A DNA stretch of 13,537 nucleotides from Acidimicrobiia bacterium (GCA_025934385.1 JAICYE010000016.1:1-13537), one strand, 5' to 3'; positions 1 through 8,770 are shown, counted from the first letter of the stretch. Made by a program: numbers and translations. Notes: a model not told the origin generated them from the letters alone.

Positions 1-72
1 GTCGATCCTTGCCAGCGACGCCCAGCCCTGGCCGAGCCGCGCCGCGAGCTCACGGAGCGGAGCGCTAGCACC
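1..72 (+). other. Probable 3' end of an upstream gene (frame undecided)
   Basis: This short leading stretch is GC-rich and looks coding, but I cannot fix the frame. One frame stops with TAG at 66-68, four bases before the tsaB GTG. A second frame, with better third-position GC bias over its first 16 codons and a Trp, runs on to a TGA at 140-142. In actinobacteria tsaB is commonly preceded by tsaE, so a tsaE end is plausible, but too little is present to recognise it. A GGAG at 59-62 could serve as the ribosome binding site of tsaB. Confidence 0.3.
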
Positions 73-768
73 GTGCTCCTGCTCTGTGTCGACACGGCCA
101 CACCTCAGGTCGGGGTGGCCATCGGCTCCGACGACCAGGTGATCGGCCGGGTGCAGCTGGCCCGTCCGCAACACCACGCCGAGCACCTGGCGCCGGCCAT
201 CGCCTTCCTTCTCGAACAGCTCGACGTGTCGCTCGATCAGCTCTCGGCCATCGGCGTCGGGATCGGCCCCGGGCTGTTCACGGGCCTGCGGGTCGGGGTG
301 ACGACCGCCAAGGTGATGGCCCAGGCGCTGCGCATCCCGCTGATCGGCGTCCCCAGCCTCGACCTGCTGGCCTTCGAGGTCCGCTACAGCGACCGTCTGG
401 TCGTCCCGGCCCTCGACGCCCGCCGGGGCGAGGTCTTCTATTCCACCTACCGCCAGGTCCCCGGCGGGGTGCAGCGCCTGTCCGACTACGAGGTCGGGTC
501 TCCGGCCGACCTGTGCGCCGAGCTCATGTCCCGCAGCGACGAGGTGCTCCTCCTGGGGGACGGGGCGATCCGCTACCGGGAGGAGTTCTACGACCTCGAG
601 CGGGTGGAGTTCGGCCCGCCGGCCCTCTCCTACCCCAGCGTGGCGGCGCTGGTGGAGCTGGCCCGGGCCAAGTTCCAGCGGGAGGACTTCGCCCAGCCCC
701 GCGACGTGCACCCGCTCTACCTGCGGCTGTCCGACGCCGAGCTCAACTGGGTGAAGCAGGCGCGCTGA
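73..768 (+). CDS. tsaB: tRNA N6-threonylcarbamoyladenosine (t6A) modification protein TsaB
   Basis: TsaB is the inactive ASKHA-fold partner that dimerises with TsaD in the complex transferring threonylcarbamoyl to A37 of ANN-decoding tRNAs in the cytoplasm. The 231-residue product starts with the family-typical LLCVDTATPQVGVAI strand. It carries the signature GIGPGLFTGLRVGVTTAK at about residues 62-79, then GVPSLDLLA and a DARRGEVFYSTY segment at about 115-126, all diagnostic of TsaB/YeaZ. Length matches E. coli TsaB (231). The GTG at 73 is chosen because it opens directly onto the first beta strand and has GGAG about 10 bases upstream. Its stop TGA (766-768) shares one base with the next start (TGATG), so translation is probably coupled to rimI. 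tsaD follows two genes down, supporting the assignment. Confidence 0.95.
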   Translation: MLLLCVDTATPQVGVAIGSDDQVIGRVQLARPQHHAEHLAPAIAFLLEQLDVSLDQLSAIGVGIGPGLFTGLRVGVTTAKVMAQALRIPLIGVPSLDLLAFEVRYSDRLVVPALDARRGEVFYSTYRQVPGGVQRLSDYEVGSPADLCAELMSRSDEVLLLGDGAIRYREEFYDLERVEFGPPALSYPSVAALVELARAKFQREDFAQPRDVHPLYLRLSDAELNWVKQAR

Positions 769-1325
769 TGATGGCCGCCGACCTGGAACCCGCCGAGCTC
801 CACGTCCGCCTCGTGGCCATGCGGCGCCGGCACCTGCGGTCGGTGCTGCGCATCGAGTCGAAGGTCTACCCGGTGCCGTGGAGCATGTCGCTGTTCCTCT
901 CGGAGCTGGCCCTGCGCTCGACCCGGGCCTACTACGTCGCCTTCGCCGGCCGGCAGGCTGTCGGCTACGCCGGCCTGATGATGACGCTCGACGACGGCCA
1001 CGTGACCACCATCGCCGTCGATCCGGCCTGGCACCGCCACAAGGTCGGCACCCGGCTGCTGCTGGCGCTGGCCCGGGAGGCCCGCCGGCGGGGGGCGACC
1101 AGCCTCACGCTGGAGGTCCGGCTCGGCAACAAGCCGGCCCAGAACCTCTACCGCGGCTTCGGGTTCCGGCCCGTCGGCGTGCGGAAGAACTACTACGCCG
1201 AGACGAAGGAGGACGCCCTCGTCATGTGGGCCGAGGACGTCGCCGGCGAGGAGTACGGCGCGCTGCTCGACTCGCTCGAGGCCGGCGTGCCGGGAACGAC
1301 CGAGGTGGAGGACCAACCCCTATGA
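768..1325 (+). CDS. rimI: RimI-type GNAT N-acetyltransferase
   Basis: This GNAT-fold enzyme uses acetyl-CoA to acetylate protein N-termini. The classical substrate of RimI is the N-terminal Ala of ribosomal protein S18, although substrates in actinobacteria may be broader. The 185-residue product has the VTTIAVDP strand (about 79-86), the acetyl-CoA loop HRHKVGTRLLLAL (about 89-101), a LEVRLGNKPAQNLY segment with Asn121 and the general-acid-type Tyr128, and the closing YRGFGF (128-133). The first Gly of the usual R-x-x-G-x-G loop is Lys here. Start at ATG 768 overlaps the tsaB stop; ATG 771 is an equally possible start one codon in. About 30 acidic residues extend beyond the usual RimI end, without recognisable motif. 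Its position between tsaB and tsaD is the standard actinobacterial order. Confidence 0.88.
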   Translation: MMAADLEPAELHVRLVAMRRRHLRSVLRIESKVYPVPWSMSLFLSELALRSTRAYYVAFAGRQAVGYAGLMMTLDDGHVTTIAVDPAWHRHKVGTRLLLALAREARRRGATSLTLEVRLGNKPAQNLYRGFGFRPVGVRKNYYAETKEDALVMWAEDVAGEEYGALLDSLEAGVPGTTEVEDQPL

Positions 1326-1348
1326 GTGTGCGGGGAGCCGAGCGGTGA
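1322..1348 (+). promoter_or_regulatory. Possible 8-codon translational relay ORF between rimI and tsaD
   Basis: An ATG at 1322-1324 overlaps the rimI stop (ATGA) and opens an eight-codon frame reading MSVRGAER. Its TGA at 1346-1348 in turn overlaps the GTG start of tsaD at 1345 (GTGA). Ribosomes could in principle re-initiate through it. The same stretch also contains the GGGGAG (1332-1337) that fits as tsaD's own ribosome binding site, so the relay may be incidental. Confidence 0.25.
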
Positions 1349-2343
1349 ACATCCTCGGGATCGAGACGTCGTGCGACGAGACGGCGGTCGGCGTCGTCGA
1401 GGACGGCACGAACATGCGGTCGTCGGTGGTGGCCAGCCAGGGCGACCTCCACGCCCGCTTCGGCGGGGTGGTGCCGGAGATCGCCAGCCGGGCCCATCTC
1501 GAGCTGGTCAACCCCGTCATCGCCCAGGCGCTGGTGGAGTCGGGCCTGGCGCTCTCCGATCTCGACGCCGTAGCCGCCTGCTTTGGCCCCGGCCTGGCCG
1601 GCTCGCTGCTGGTCGGCGTCAGCGCCGCCAAGGCCGTGGCGCTGTGCCAGGGGATCCCCTACGTCGGCGTCAACCACCTGGAGGGTCACCTCTACGCCGC
1701 CTTCCTCGAGGAGCCCGAGCTCGTCCCGCCGCTGGCCTTCCTGCTGGTCTCCGGCGGCCACACGATGATCGTCGTCATGGAGGGCCACGGCCGCTACCGC
1801 GTCCTGGGCCAGACGATCGACGACGCCGCCGGGGAGGCGTTCGACAAGGTCGCGCGCCACATCGGGCTCGGCTATCCCGGTGGGCCGGAGATCGACCGCC
1901 TGGCCGCTCGGGGCGACCCCGAGGCCATCAACTTCCCCCGGCCGATGCGAGACGAGGGCTACGACTTCTCCTTCTCCGGCCTCAAGACGGCGGTGGCCAC
2001 CTACGTGAAGCACTCGCCCGACGCCGAGGTGACCGACGTCGCCGCCTCCTTCCAGGAGGCGGTGGTCGATGTGTGCATCACCAAGCTGCTGCGGGCCGCG
2101 GCCGAGGTCGGGGCCAAGACCGTGGTCATCGGCGGTGGGGTGGCGGCCAACTCCCGGCTGCGTACCCGCCTCCTCGACGCCGCCGAGAGCGACGGCGTGC
2201 GGGCCTTCCTCCCGAGCCCGTCGCTGTGCACCGACAACGGGGCGATGATCGCCGCCGCCGCCTGGTGGCGGCTGCGCTCCGACGGCCCGACGGCGCTGTC
2301 GGGTGGGGCGCAACCCGGGCTGCGGTTGCCGACGATCGACTGA
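1345..2343 (+). CDS. tsaD: tRNA N6-adenosine threonylcarbamoyltransferase TsaD
   Basis: TsaD is the catalytic subunit that transfers the threonylcarbamoyl group from threonylcarbamoyl-AMP to A37 of tRNA, working with TsaB and TsaE. The 332-residue product (E. coli 337) begins MNILGIETSCDETAVGVV and has the metal-binding His pair in NHLEGHLYAAF (His111, His115). SGGHT lies at 136-140 and the nucleotide-contacting GEAFDKVAR at 163-171. GGGVAANSRLR lies near 263-273, and the third metal ligand Asp297 is in CTDNGAMIA. The GTG start at 1345 is preceded by GGGGAG at 1332-1337 and gives the exact conserved N-terminus. It is separated from rimI only by the overlapping eight-codon frame. tsaE is not in the window. 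The stop is followed directly by the heat-shock control region of groES. Confidence 0.97.
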   Translation: MNILGIETSCDETAVGVVEDGTNMRSSVVASQGDLHARFGGVVPEIASRAHLELVNPVIAQALVESGLALSDLDAVAACFGPGLAGSLLVGVSAAKAVALCQGIPYVGVNHLEGHLYAAFLEEPELVPPLAFLLVSGGHTMIVVMEGHGRYRVLGQTIDDAAGEAFDKVARHIGLGYPGGPEIDRLAARGDPEAINFPRPMRDEGYDFSFSGLKTAVATYVKHSPDAEVTDVAASFQEAVVDVCITKLLRAAAEVGAKTVVIGGGVAANSRLRTRLLDAAESDGVRAFLPSPSLCTDNGAMIAAAAWWRLRSDGPTALSGGAQPGLRLPTID

Positions 2344-2354
2344 ATTGCTACGGT

Positions 2355-2383
2355 GCGACCGTTAGCACTCTCTGGGCTAGAGT
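2355..2383 (+). promoter_or_regulatory. Candidate groESL promoter overlapping CIRCE
   Basis: GCGACC at 2355-2360 and TAGAGT at 2378-2383 are 17 bases apart and form a weak but correctly spaced -35/-10 pair (TAnnnT-type -10). The -10 lies inside the right half of the CIRCE dyad, so HrcA binding would block RNA polymerase directly. The match to -35 consensus is poor and the transcription start is not proven. Confidence 0.35.
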
Positions 2384-2388
2384 GCTAA
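2362..2388. promoter_or_regulatory. CIRCE operator (HrcA binding site)
   Basis: The inverted repeat TTAGCACTC-N9-GAGTGCTAA is present without a single mismatch to the classical CIRCE element. It sits 42 bases upstream of the groES start. CIRCE is bound by the repressor HrcA, which loses activity on heat or protein-folding stress, so groES-groEL is expected to be heat-inducible through HrcA. The hrcA gene itself is not in this window. Confidence 0.96.
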
Positions 2389-2430
2389 GCGCTTTGGGAA
2401 ACTCGTACACCTGAGGAGGGCTCTGTCGCA

Positions 2431-2745
2431 ATGAACCTGCAGCCGCTGGATGACCGGATCGTCGTCCGTCCGAGCGAGGCGGAGGAGAAGACCGCGAGCG
2501 GCCTGGTCATCCCCGACACCGCCAAGGAGAAGCCCCAGCAGGGCACCGTCCTGGCTGTCGGCCCGGGCCGGCGCTCGGAGCAGTCGGGCGAGATCATCCC
2601 TCTCGGTATCTCGGTGGGCGACCTCGTCGTGTACTCGAAGTACGGCGGGACGGAGATCACCGTCGACGGGGAGGACGTGTTGATCCTCACCAGTCGCGAC
2701 GTGCTGGCCAAGGTCGGCGCCGCCGCTTCCGGCAAGAAGAAGTAG
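2431..2745 (+). CDS. groES: Co-chaperonin GroES (Hsp10)
   Basis: GroES is the heptameric lid of the GroEL folding chamber in the cytoplasm. The 104-residue product has the N-terminal [12 protein letters not shown] strand, the mobile loop that contacts GroEL ([21 protein letters not shown], about 18-38), the roof segment around [10 protein letters not shown], and the C-terminal [15 protein letters not shown] and YLIL-like [12 protein letters not shown] strands. Length is slightly above the usual 95-100 because of a short AAASGKKK tail. The ATG at 2431 is supported by an excellent ribosome binding site, AGGAGG at 2414-2419. It is first in the CIRCE-controlled unit, with groEL 83 bases downstream. 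Confidence 0.98.
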   Translation: MNLQPLDDRIVVRPSEAEEKTASGLVIPDTAKEKPQQGTVLAVGPGRRSEQSGEIIPLGISVGDLVVYSKYGGTEITVDGEDVLILTSRDVLAKVGAAASGKKK

Positions 2746-2768
2746 TTCCGCATCGAGACCCGGGCTGA

Positions 2769-4520
<1,752 letters not shown>

Positions 4521-4539
4521 CCCCGCGGAGAGCCGGCGG

Positions 4540-4552
4540 TAGGCTTGGCCGG
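4540..4552 (+). promoter_or_regulatory. Candidate leaderless promoter (-10 TAGGCT) before the 52-aa ORF
   Basis: TAGGCT at 4540-4545 is followed by exactly seven bases and then the GTG start at 4553, with no Shine-Dalgarno sequence in between. This is the layout of an actinobacterial -10 element (TAnnnT) driving a leaderless transcript. The same TAGGCT-N7-GTG arrangement precedes hutU. No convincing -35 is visible. Readthrough from groEL is the alternative source of transcript. Confidence 0.35.
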
Positions 4553-4711
4553 GTGGAACAACCTCCGATCGACCCGGTCAAGCTGCTCGCCACGTGGATG
4601 GAGTGGGAGCGGGGCGAGATGCCGCCCGGGCAGGTCATGGCCAACCTGAAGACGGGCGGCATGAAGGAGTTGCTCGAGGAGCTGACGTCGCAGCTCCAAG
4701 CGGCCGATTGA
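4553..4711 (+). CDS. Small 52-residue protein of unknown function
   Basis: A GTG-initiated frame of 52 codons begins MEQPPIDPVKLLATWMEW and continues with a central MPPGQVMANLKTGGMKELLEEL. I do not recognise a named family. It looks real: it fills the gap between groEL and the Nudix gene precisely, ends (TGA 4709-4711) one base before the next GTG, and keeps strong third-position GC. Its composition is a compact, Trp-containing, mainly helical amphipathic protein with no signal peptide, membrane span or cysteines. It lacks a Shine-Dalgarno site but has a -10-like TAGGCT seven bases upstream, so it may be read from a leaderless mRNA as well as from groEL readthrough. Any functional link to chaperonin or Nudix is only positional. 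Confidence 0.7.
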   Translation: MEQPPIDPVKLLATWMEWERGEMPPGQVMANLKTGGMKELLEELTSQLQAAD

Positions 4712-4712
4712 C

Positions 4713-5387
4713 GTGGTCGCCCGTCGGGGCGGCGCCCAGAGGATCCCCCGCCCGCCGACGATCCGGCTGGGCGAGCCGGCGCCCTGGGCCGCGCTGGCGC
4801 CCGAGGCCCGCCGGCTCCCGCTCGACGAGGTCCGCCGCCGCTGCCGGGCATTCCCGGCGCCGCCGTCGGCGCCGTGGGTGCCGGGCAACCAGGCAGCGGC
4901 CGTGCTCGTGCCCCTGTTCGAGGCCGGGGCAGAAACACGGGTGGTGCTCACCCGCCGGCCCGAGACCATGCCGTCGCACCGGGGCGACGTCGCCTTTCCC
5001 GGTGGCAAGGTCCATCCCGAGATCGACCCCACGCTGCTCGACGCCGCCCTCCGGGAGACGGAGGAGGAGATCGGCCTCCCCCGGGCGGCCGTCGAGGTCG
5101 TCGCCGAACTCGAGACGATCTCCACGGTCACGAGCCGGTTCCTCGTTGCGCCCTTCGTCGGGGTGCTGGGCCCGGCGCCCGAGCTCCGTCCGGACCCCCG
5201 GGAGGTCGAGCGGGTCTTCGACGTGGCGCTGTCGGAGCTGATGGTGGAGGGCGTGCACCGGGTGGAGTACTGGGGCACCGGGGTACTGACCCGCGACGTC
5301 CACATCTTCGAACTGGAGGACGAGACAGTGTGGGGGCTGACGGCCCGGATCCTGGCCGGTTTCCTCACGCTCCTCACCAGCATCTAG
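4713..5387 (+). CDS. Nudix hydrolase, CoA pyrophosphatase (NudL/YeaB) type
   Basis: Family members hydrolyse CoA and its derivatives to 3',5'-ADP and phosphopantetheine, using Mg2+ or Mn2+. The 224-residue product has a Pro/Arg-rich N-terminal lead (1-57), then the core strand [11 protein letters not shown]. The family-specific motif [20 protein letters not shown] (79-98) precedes the Nudix helix [11 protein letters not shown] (112-122), whose Glu residues bind metal. The L-T-R-R...H-x-G-x-V-A-F-P-G-G motif is what separates this CoA group from other Nudix enzymes. Spacing between GG and RE is about one residue longer than in E. coli NudL. The GTG start lies one base after the preceding stop, implying coupling. 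The substrate is inferred from family only; another nucleoside diphosphate derivative is possible. Confidence 0.88.
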   Translation: MVARRGGAQRIPRPPTIRLGEPAPWAALAPEARRLPLDEVRRRCRAFPAPPSAPWVPGNQAAAVLVPLFEAGAETRVVLTRRPETMPSHRGDVAFPGGKVHPEIDPTLLDAALRETEEEIGLPRAAVEVVAELETISTVTSRFLVAPFVGVLGPAPELRPDPREVERVFDVALSELMVEGVHRVEYWGTGVLTRDVHIFELEDETVWGLTARILAGFLTLLTSI

Positions 5388-5401
5388 AGCACTGCGATCC
5401 T

Positions 5402-5468
5402 GGGCGGCTCCGCCGCCCCCGCCCGGCCTCCGCCGGGCTCCTCCGAAGCTGGGGGCTCCGCCCCCAGC
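5402..5468 (+). terminator. Three tandem GC-rich hairpins, possible terminator cluster
   Basis: Fifteen bases after the Nudix stop there are three perfect hairpins in a row: GGGCGGC/GCCGCCC (5402-5418, loop TCC), GCCCGGC/GCCGGGC (5421-5438, loop CTCC) and GCTGGGGGC/GCCCCCAGC (5448-5468, loop TCC). The 9-mer GGCTCCGCC forms the top of both the first and the third. No T-tract follows, as is common for actinobacterial terminators, so termination is inferred from position. Alternatively this is a copy of a GC-rich extragenic palindrome family. Confidence 0.5.
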
Positions 5469-5522
5469 CGGCCGTGTCCGGTGGGCGCGCTCCTGTACCT
5501 CGGTTCCGTCGCACCCGGGCGC

Positions 5523-5528
5523 TATCGT
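5523..5528 (+). promoter_or_regulatory. Candidate -10 element for guaB3-guaA-dtd
   Basis: The gap between the hairpin cluster and guaB3 must hold the promoter of this unit if the hairpins terminate. TATCGT at 5523-5528 fits the actinobacterial TAnnnT -10 and lies 35 bases upstream of the start codon. I see no good -35 at 16-19 bases upstream, and no riboswitch-like structure that I can recognise. Confidence 0.25.
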
Positions 5529-5563
5529 GGGCCAACGGGCGTTGGGAACAAAGGGAGTGGGGC

Positions 5564-6724
5564 ATGGAAGTCGAGATCGGTATCGGCAAGTCGGGGCGGC
5601 GGGCCTACGGGTTCGACGACATCGCCATCGTCCCCAGCCGGCGGACGAGAGACCCGGAAGACGTCGACATCTCCTGGGAGCTCGACGCCTTCCGCTTCGA
5701 GCTGCCGCTCATGGCCTCGGCGATGGACGGTGCCGTCTCCCCGGCCACGGCCACCGAGATCGGGCGGATCGGCGGCCTCGCCGTCCTCAACCTCGAGGGC
5801 CTGTGGACCCGGTTCGAGAACCCCGAGGCGCTGTTCGAGGAGATCGCCAAGCTCCCCCCGGAGAAGGCGACGCTGCGGATGCAGGAGATCTACGCCGCGC
5901 CGATCAAGGACGAGCTGATCGGCGCCCGGATCGAGGAGATGAAGGCCGGGGGTGTCACCACCGCCGCCTCGCTGACGCCGCAAAAGACAGAGCGCTACGC
6001 CAAGGCGGTCCTCGACGCCGAGCTCGACATCCTCGTGATCCAGGGCACGGTCGTGTCGGCCGAGCACGTCAGCAAGACGGTCGAGCCGCTCAACCTGAAG
6101 AAGTTCATCCGGGAGTTCGAGCTGCCGGTCATCGTCGGCGGCTGCGCCTCCTACTCGACGGCGCTGCACCTCATGCGGACGGGCGCGGTCGGCGTCCTCG
6201 TCGGCGTGGGCCCGGGCCAGGCCTGCACCAGCCGGGGCGTCCTCGGCATCGGCGTCCCCCAGGCGACGGCCATCGCCGACGCCGCCGGCGCCCGGATGCG
6301 CCACCTCGACGAGACCGGCGTCTACGTCCACGTGATCGCCGACGGCGGCATGCGCACCGGCGGCGACATCGCCAAGGCCATCGCCTGCGGCGCCGACGCC
6401 GTGATGATCGGCTCGCCGCTGGCCTCGGCCTACGAGTCGCCCGGCCGGGGCTACCACTGGGGCATGGCCACCTTCCACCCGACGCTGCCCCGGGGCGCCC
6501 GGGTCCACGTCGGTCAGAAGGGCTCGATGGCGGAGATCCTCGTCGGGCCGGCCCACGAGAACGACGGCACGCTCAACCTCTTCGGCGCCCTGCGCACCTC
6601 GATGGCCACCTGCGGCTACGAGACCGTGAAGGAGTTCCAGAAGGCGGAGGTGATGGTCGCCCCGGCGCTCAAGACGGAGGGCAAGTCCCTCCAGCGCAGC
6701 CAGGGCATCGGGATGGGCCGATAG
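5564..6724 (+). CDS. guaB3: GuaB3-family IMP dehydrogenase (no CBS domains)
   Basis: IMP dehydrogenases oxidise IMP to XMP with NAD+, the committed step to GMP. This 386-residue protein is the short GuaB3 form common in actinobacteria and cyanobacteria. It has a single TIM barrel without the CBS (Bateman) regulatory module. It opens [31 protein letters not shown] and has the catalytic-Cys loop [18 protein letters not shown] with Cys221. [26 protein letters not shown] (258-283) is the phosphate-binding region, and [18 protein letters not shown] (335-352) follows. The ATG at 5564 matches the family start and has AGGGAG at 5552-5557; the reading frame stays open further upstream but that part is not GuaB3-like. 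The stop TAG shares its last base with the GTG of guaA. Activity as a true IMPDH is supported for some cyanobacterial relatives but not proven here. Confidence 0.92.
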   Translation: MEVEIGIGKSGRRAYGFDDIAIVPSRRTRDPEDVDISWELDAFRFELPLMASAMDGAVSPATATEIGRIGGLAVLNLEGLWTRFENPEALFEEIAKLPPEKATLRMQEIYAAPIKDELIGARIEEMKAGGVTTAASLTPQKTERYAKAVLDAELDILVIQGTVVSAEHVSKTVEPLNLKKFIREFELPVIVGGCASYSTALHLMRTGAVGVLVGVGPGQACTSRGVLGIGVPQATAIADAAGARMRHLDETGVYVHVIADGGMRTGGDIAKAIACGADAVMIGSPLASAYESPGRGYHWGMATFHPTLPRGARVHVGQKGSMAEILVGPAHENDGTLNLFGALRTSMATCGYETVKEFQKAEVMVAPALKTEGKSLQRSQGIGMGR

Positions 6725-8313
6725 TGCCCGTCGGGCTCAAGCCCGACGAGGTCGACACGCCGGCGGCTTTGCCTGGCTCCCCGGACAACGACCTCATCCT
6801 CGTCGTCGACTTCGGAGCGCAGTACGCCCAGCTGATCGCCCGCCGGGTGCGGGAGGCCAACGTCTACTCCGAGATCGTCCCCCGCGACATGCCGGTGGCG
6901 GAGATGCTGGTCCGCAAGCCCAAGGGGATCATCTTCTCCGGCGGCCCGTCCTCGGTCCACGTCGAGGGTGCTCCGTCGATCGACCCGTCGGTCTACGACT
7001 CCGGCGTCCCGGTGCTCGGCATCTGCTACGGCTGCCAGCTGATCGCCGCCCAGCTCGGCGGCGAGGTCCGGCGGACGGGGACGGGGGAGTACGGCCGCAC
7101 GCCGATCAACATCGTCGACTCGTCGCTGCTGTTCGCCAACCTGCCGGTGGAGCAGGAAGTGTGGATGAGCCACGGCGACTCCATCGTGCTCGCCCCGGCC
7201 GGCTTCAAGGTCACGGCCTCCTCGGCGGCGCCGGTGGCGGCCCTGGAAGACGTCGAGCGGGCCATCTACGGCGTGCAGTTCCACCCCGAGGTGATCCACA
7301 CCGCCCGGGGCATGGAGATGCTCAAGGCCTTCCTCTACGACGTCTGCGGCGCCCGGCCCACCTGGACCAGCCTGTCGGTCATCGAGCAGGGGGTGGAGTC
7401 GATCCAGGCCCAGGTCGGCGACGGCGCCGTCATCTGCGGGATGTCGGGCGGGGGGGGTTCCGCCGGGGCGGCCGCGCTCGTGCACAAGGCGGTCGGCGAC
7501 CAGCTCACCTGCGTGTTCGTCGACACCGGACTCTTGCGGGCCGGCGAGGCGGAGCAGGTGGAGGAGACGTTCCTGCGCCAGTTCCATGTCGACCTCGTCC
7601 ACGTGAAGGCGGCCGACCGGTTCCTCTCGGTGCTGGCCGGGGTCACCGACCCGGAGCGCAAGCGCAAGGCCATCGGCGAGACGTTCATACGCGTGTTCGA
7701 GGAGGCGGCCAAGGAGCTGGGGAAGGGTGCCCGCTTCCTGGTTCAGGGAACGCTGTACCCCGACGTGATCGAGTCGGGGACGCGGGATGCGGCGAAGATC
7801 AAGTCGCACCACAACGTCGGCGGCCTGCCCGAGGACATGGACTTCGAGCTCGTCGAGCCGCTCCGCCTGCTGTTCAAGGACGAGGTCCGGGCCATCGGCG
7901 AGGAGCTCGGCCTCCCGGAGGACATCGTCTGGCGCCAGCCGTTCCCCGGCCCCGGGCTGGCGGTGCGGATCGTCGGCGAGGTGACCGCCGAGCGGGTTGA
8001 CGTCCTGCAGCGGGCCGACGCCGTCGTCACCGAGGAGGTCAAGCGGGCCGGCCTGTACCGGGACCTCTGGCAGAGCTTCGCCGTCCTCCCGGCGGTGCGG
8101 TCGGTCGGGGTCATGGGCGACGAGCGGACGTACGCCTACCCGATCGTCATCCGGGCCGTCACGTCCGACGACGCCATGACCGCCGACTGGGCCCGCCTGC
8201 CCTACGACCTCCTGGAGCGGATCTCGTCCCGGCTCATCAACGAGGTCCCGGGCGTGAACCGGGTGGCCTACGACATCACGTCGAAGCCTCCCGGCACGAT
8301 CGAGTGGGAGTAG
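6724..8313 (+). CDS. guaA: GMP synthase (glutamine-hydrolysing) GuaA, with altered PP-loop
   Basis: GuaA converts XMP, ATP and glutamine to GMP. The 529-residue product (E. coli 525) has the class I glutamine amidotransferase domain first: FSGGPSSV, nucleophile Cys101 in GICYGCQL, and the His187/Glu189 partners in GVQFHPEV. The ATP-pyrophosphatase domain and the C-terminal dimerisation domain ([26 protein letters not shown], ending KPPGTIEWE) follow. All conserved blocks are intact except the PP-loop at residues 241-246, which reads SGGGGS where the family has SGGVDS; two residues on, a usual Val is Gly. This lies at an 8-G run (7450-7457). The GTG at 6724 overlaps the guaB3 stop, gives about 20 residues before the conserved [10 protein letters not shown], and implies coupled translation with the preceding pathway enzyme. 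Confidence 0.95.
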   Translation: MPVGLKPDEVDTPAALPGSPDNDLILVVDFGAQYAQLIARRVREANVYSEIVPRDMPVAEMLVRKPKGIIFSGGPSSVHVEGAPSIDPSVYDSGVPVLGICYGCQLIAAQLGGEVRRTGTGEYGRTPINIVDSSLLFANLPVEQEVWMSHGDSIVLAPAGFKVTASSAAPVAALEDVERAIYGVQFHPEVIHTARGMEMLKAFLYDVCGARPTWTSLSVIEQGVESIQAQVGDGAVICGMSGGGGSAGAAALVHKAVGDQLTCVFVDTGLLRAGEAEQVEETFLRQFHVDLVHVKAADRFLSVLAGVTDPERKRKAIGETFIRVFEEAAKELGKGARFLVQGTLYPDVIESGTRDAAKIKSHHNVGGLPEDMDFELVEPLRLLFKDEVRAIGEELGLPEDIVWRQPFPGPGLAVRIVGEVTAERVDVLQRADAVVTEEVKRAGLYRDLWQSFAVLPAVRSVGVMGDERTYAYPIVIRAVTSDDAMTADWARLPYDLLERISSRLINEVPGVNRVAYDITSKPPGTIEWE

Positions 8314-8332
8314 CGGTCGGCCCGAGCGGTCG

Positions 8333-8770
8333 ATGAAGGCGCTGATCCAGCGGGTCAACCGGGCCTCGGTCACGGTCGACGGGGATGTCGTGGGCGCGAT
8401 CGGGCGGGGGCTGTGCGTCTTCGTCGGCGTCACCCACTCCGACGACGAGACGGTCGCCGCGAAGCTGGCCGAACGGGTCTGGCGGCTGCGGGTCTTCGAC
8501 GACGACGCTGGGTTCATGAACGTCCCGGTCGGCGAGGCCGGCGGCGAGGTCCTCGTCGTGAGCCAGTTCACGCTCTACGGAGACACCCGGAAGGGGCGGC
8601 GGCCGTCGTGGGCGGCGGCGGCCCGCCCGGAGCAGGCCGAGCCGCTCATCGAGCGGTTCGCCGCCGCGCTGGCTGCGCTCGGCGCCACGGTGGCCACCGG
8701 CCGCTTCGCCGCCCACATGCAGGTCGACCTCGTCAACGACGGCCCGGTCACCGTCACGATCGAAGCCTGA
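8333..8770 (+). CDS. dtd: D-aminoacyl-tRNA deacylase (DTD)
   Basis: DTD removes D-amino acids (and Gly mischarged on tRNA-Ala) from tRNAs, a cytoplasmic proofreading function. The product is 145 residues, the same length as E. coli Dtd. It contains the N-terminal [17 protein letters not shown], the active-site motif [17 protein letters not shown] (77-93, with the catalytically important Thr80), and the [10 protein letters not shown] end (135-144) carrying the Gly-Pro pair that selects against L-amino acids. The more usual Ala of TLYAD is Gly here. It starts 19 bases after guaA with only a weak GAGCGG ribosome binding site, so it is probably co-transcribed with guaB3-guaA. No metabolic link to GMP synthesis is needed. 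Confidence 0.96.
   Translation: MKALIQRVNRASVTVDGDVVGAIGRGLCVFVGVTHSDDETVAAKLAERVWRLRVFDDDAGFMNVPVGEAGGEVLVVSQFTLYGDTRKGRRPSWAAAARPEQAEPLIERFAAALAALGATVATGRFAAHMQVDLVNDGPVTVTIEA

Noticed and set aside
4874..5563. Apparent in-frame extension upstream of guaB3, which would suggest a fused protein
   Set aside because: The extension overlaps the Nudix gene in another frame, crosses the hairpin cluster, and encodes Arg/Gly/Pro-rich nonsense. The ATG at 5564 has a ribosome binding site and the conserved GuaB3 start.
5527..6723. Apparent in-frame extension upstream of guaA giving a 928-residue protein
   Set aside because: The upstream part is the shadow of guaB3. The GTG at 6724, overlapping the guaB3 stop, gives a normal-length GuaA.
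7441..7470. Frameshift in guaA at the G run
   Set aside because: The frame and spacing of conserved blocks are kept on both sides. The anomaly is substitution-like, not a net insertion or deletion.
6616..8571. Long - strand open frame opposite guaA
   Set aside because: Same reason: guaA matches its family from end to end on the + strand, and the antisense product has the low-complexity composition of a shadow frame.
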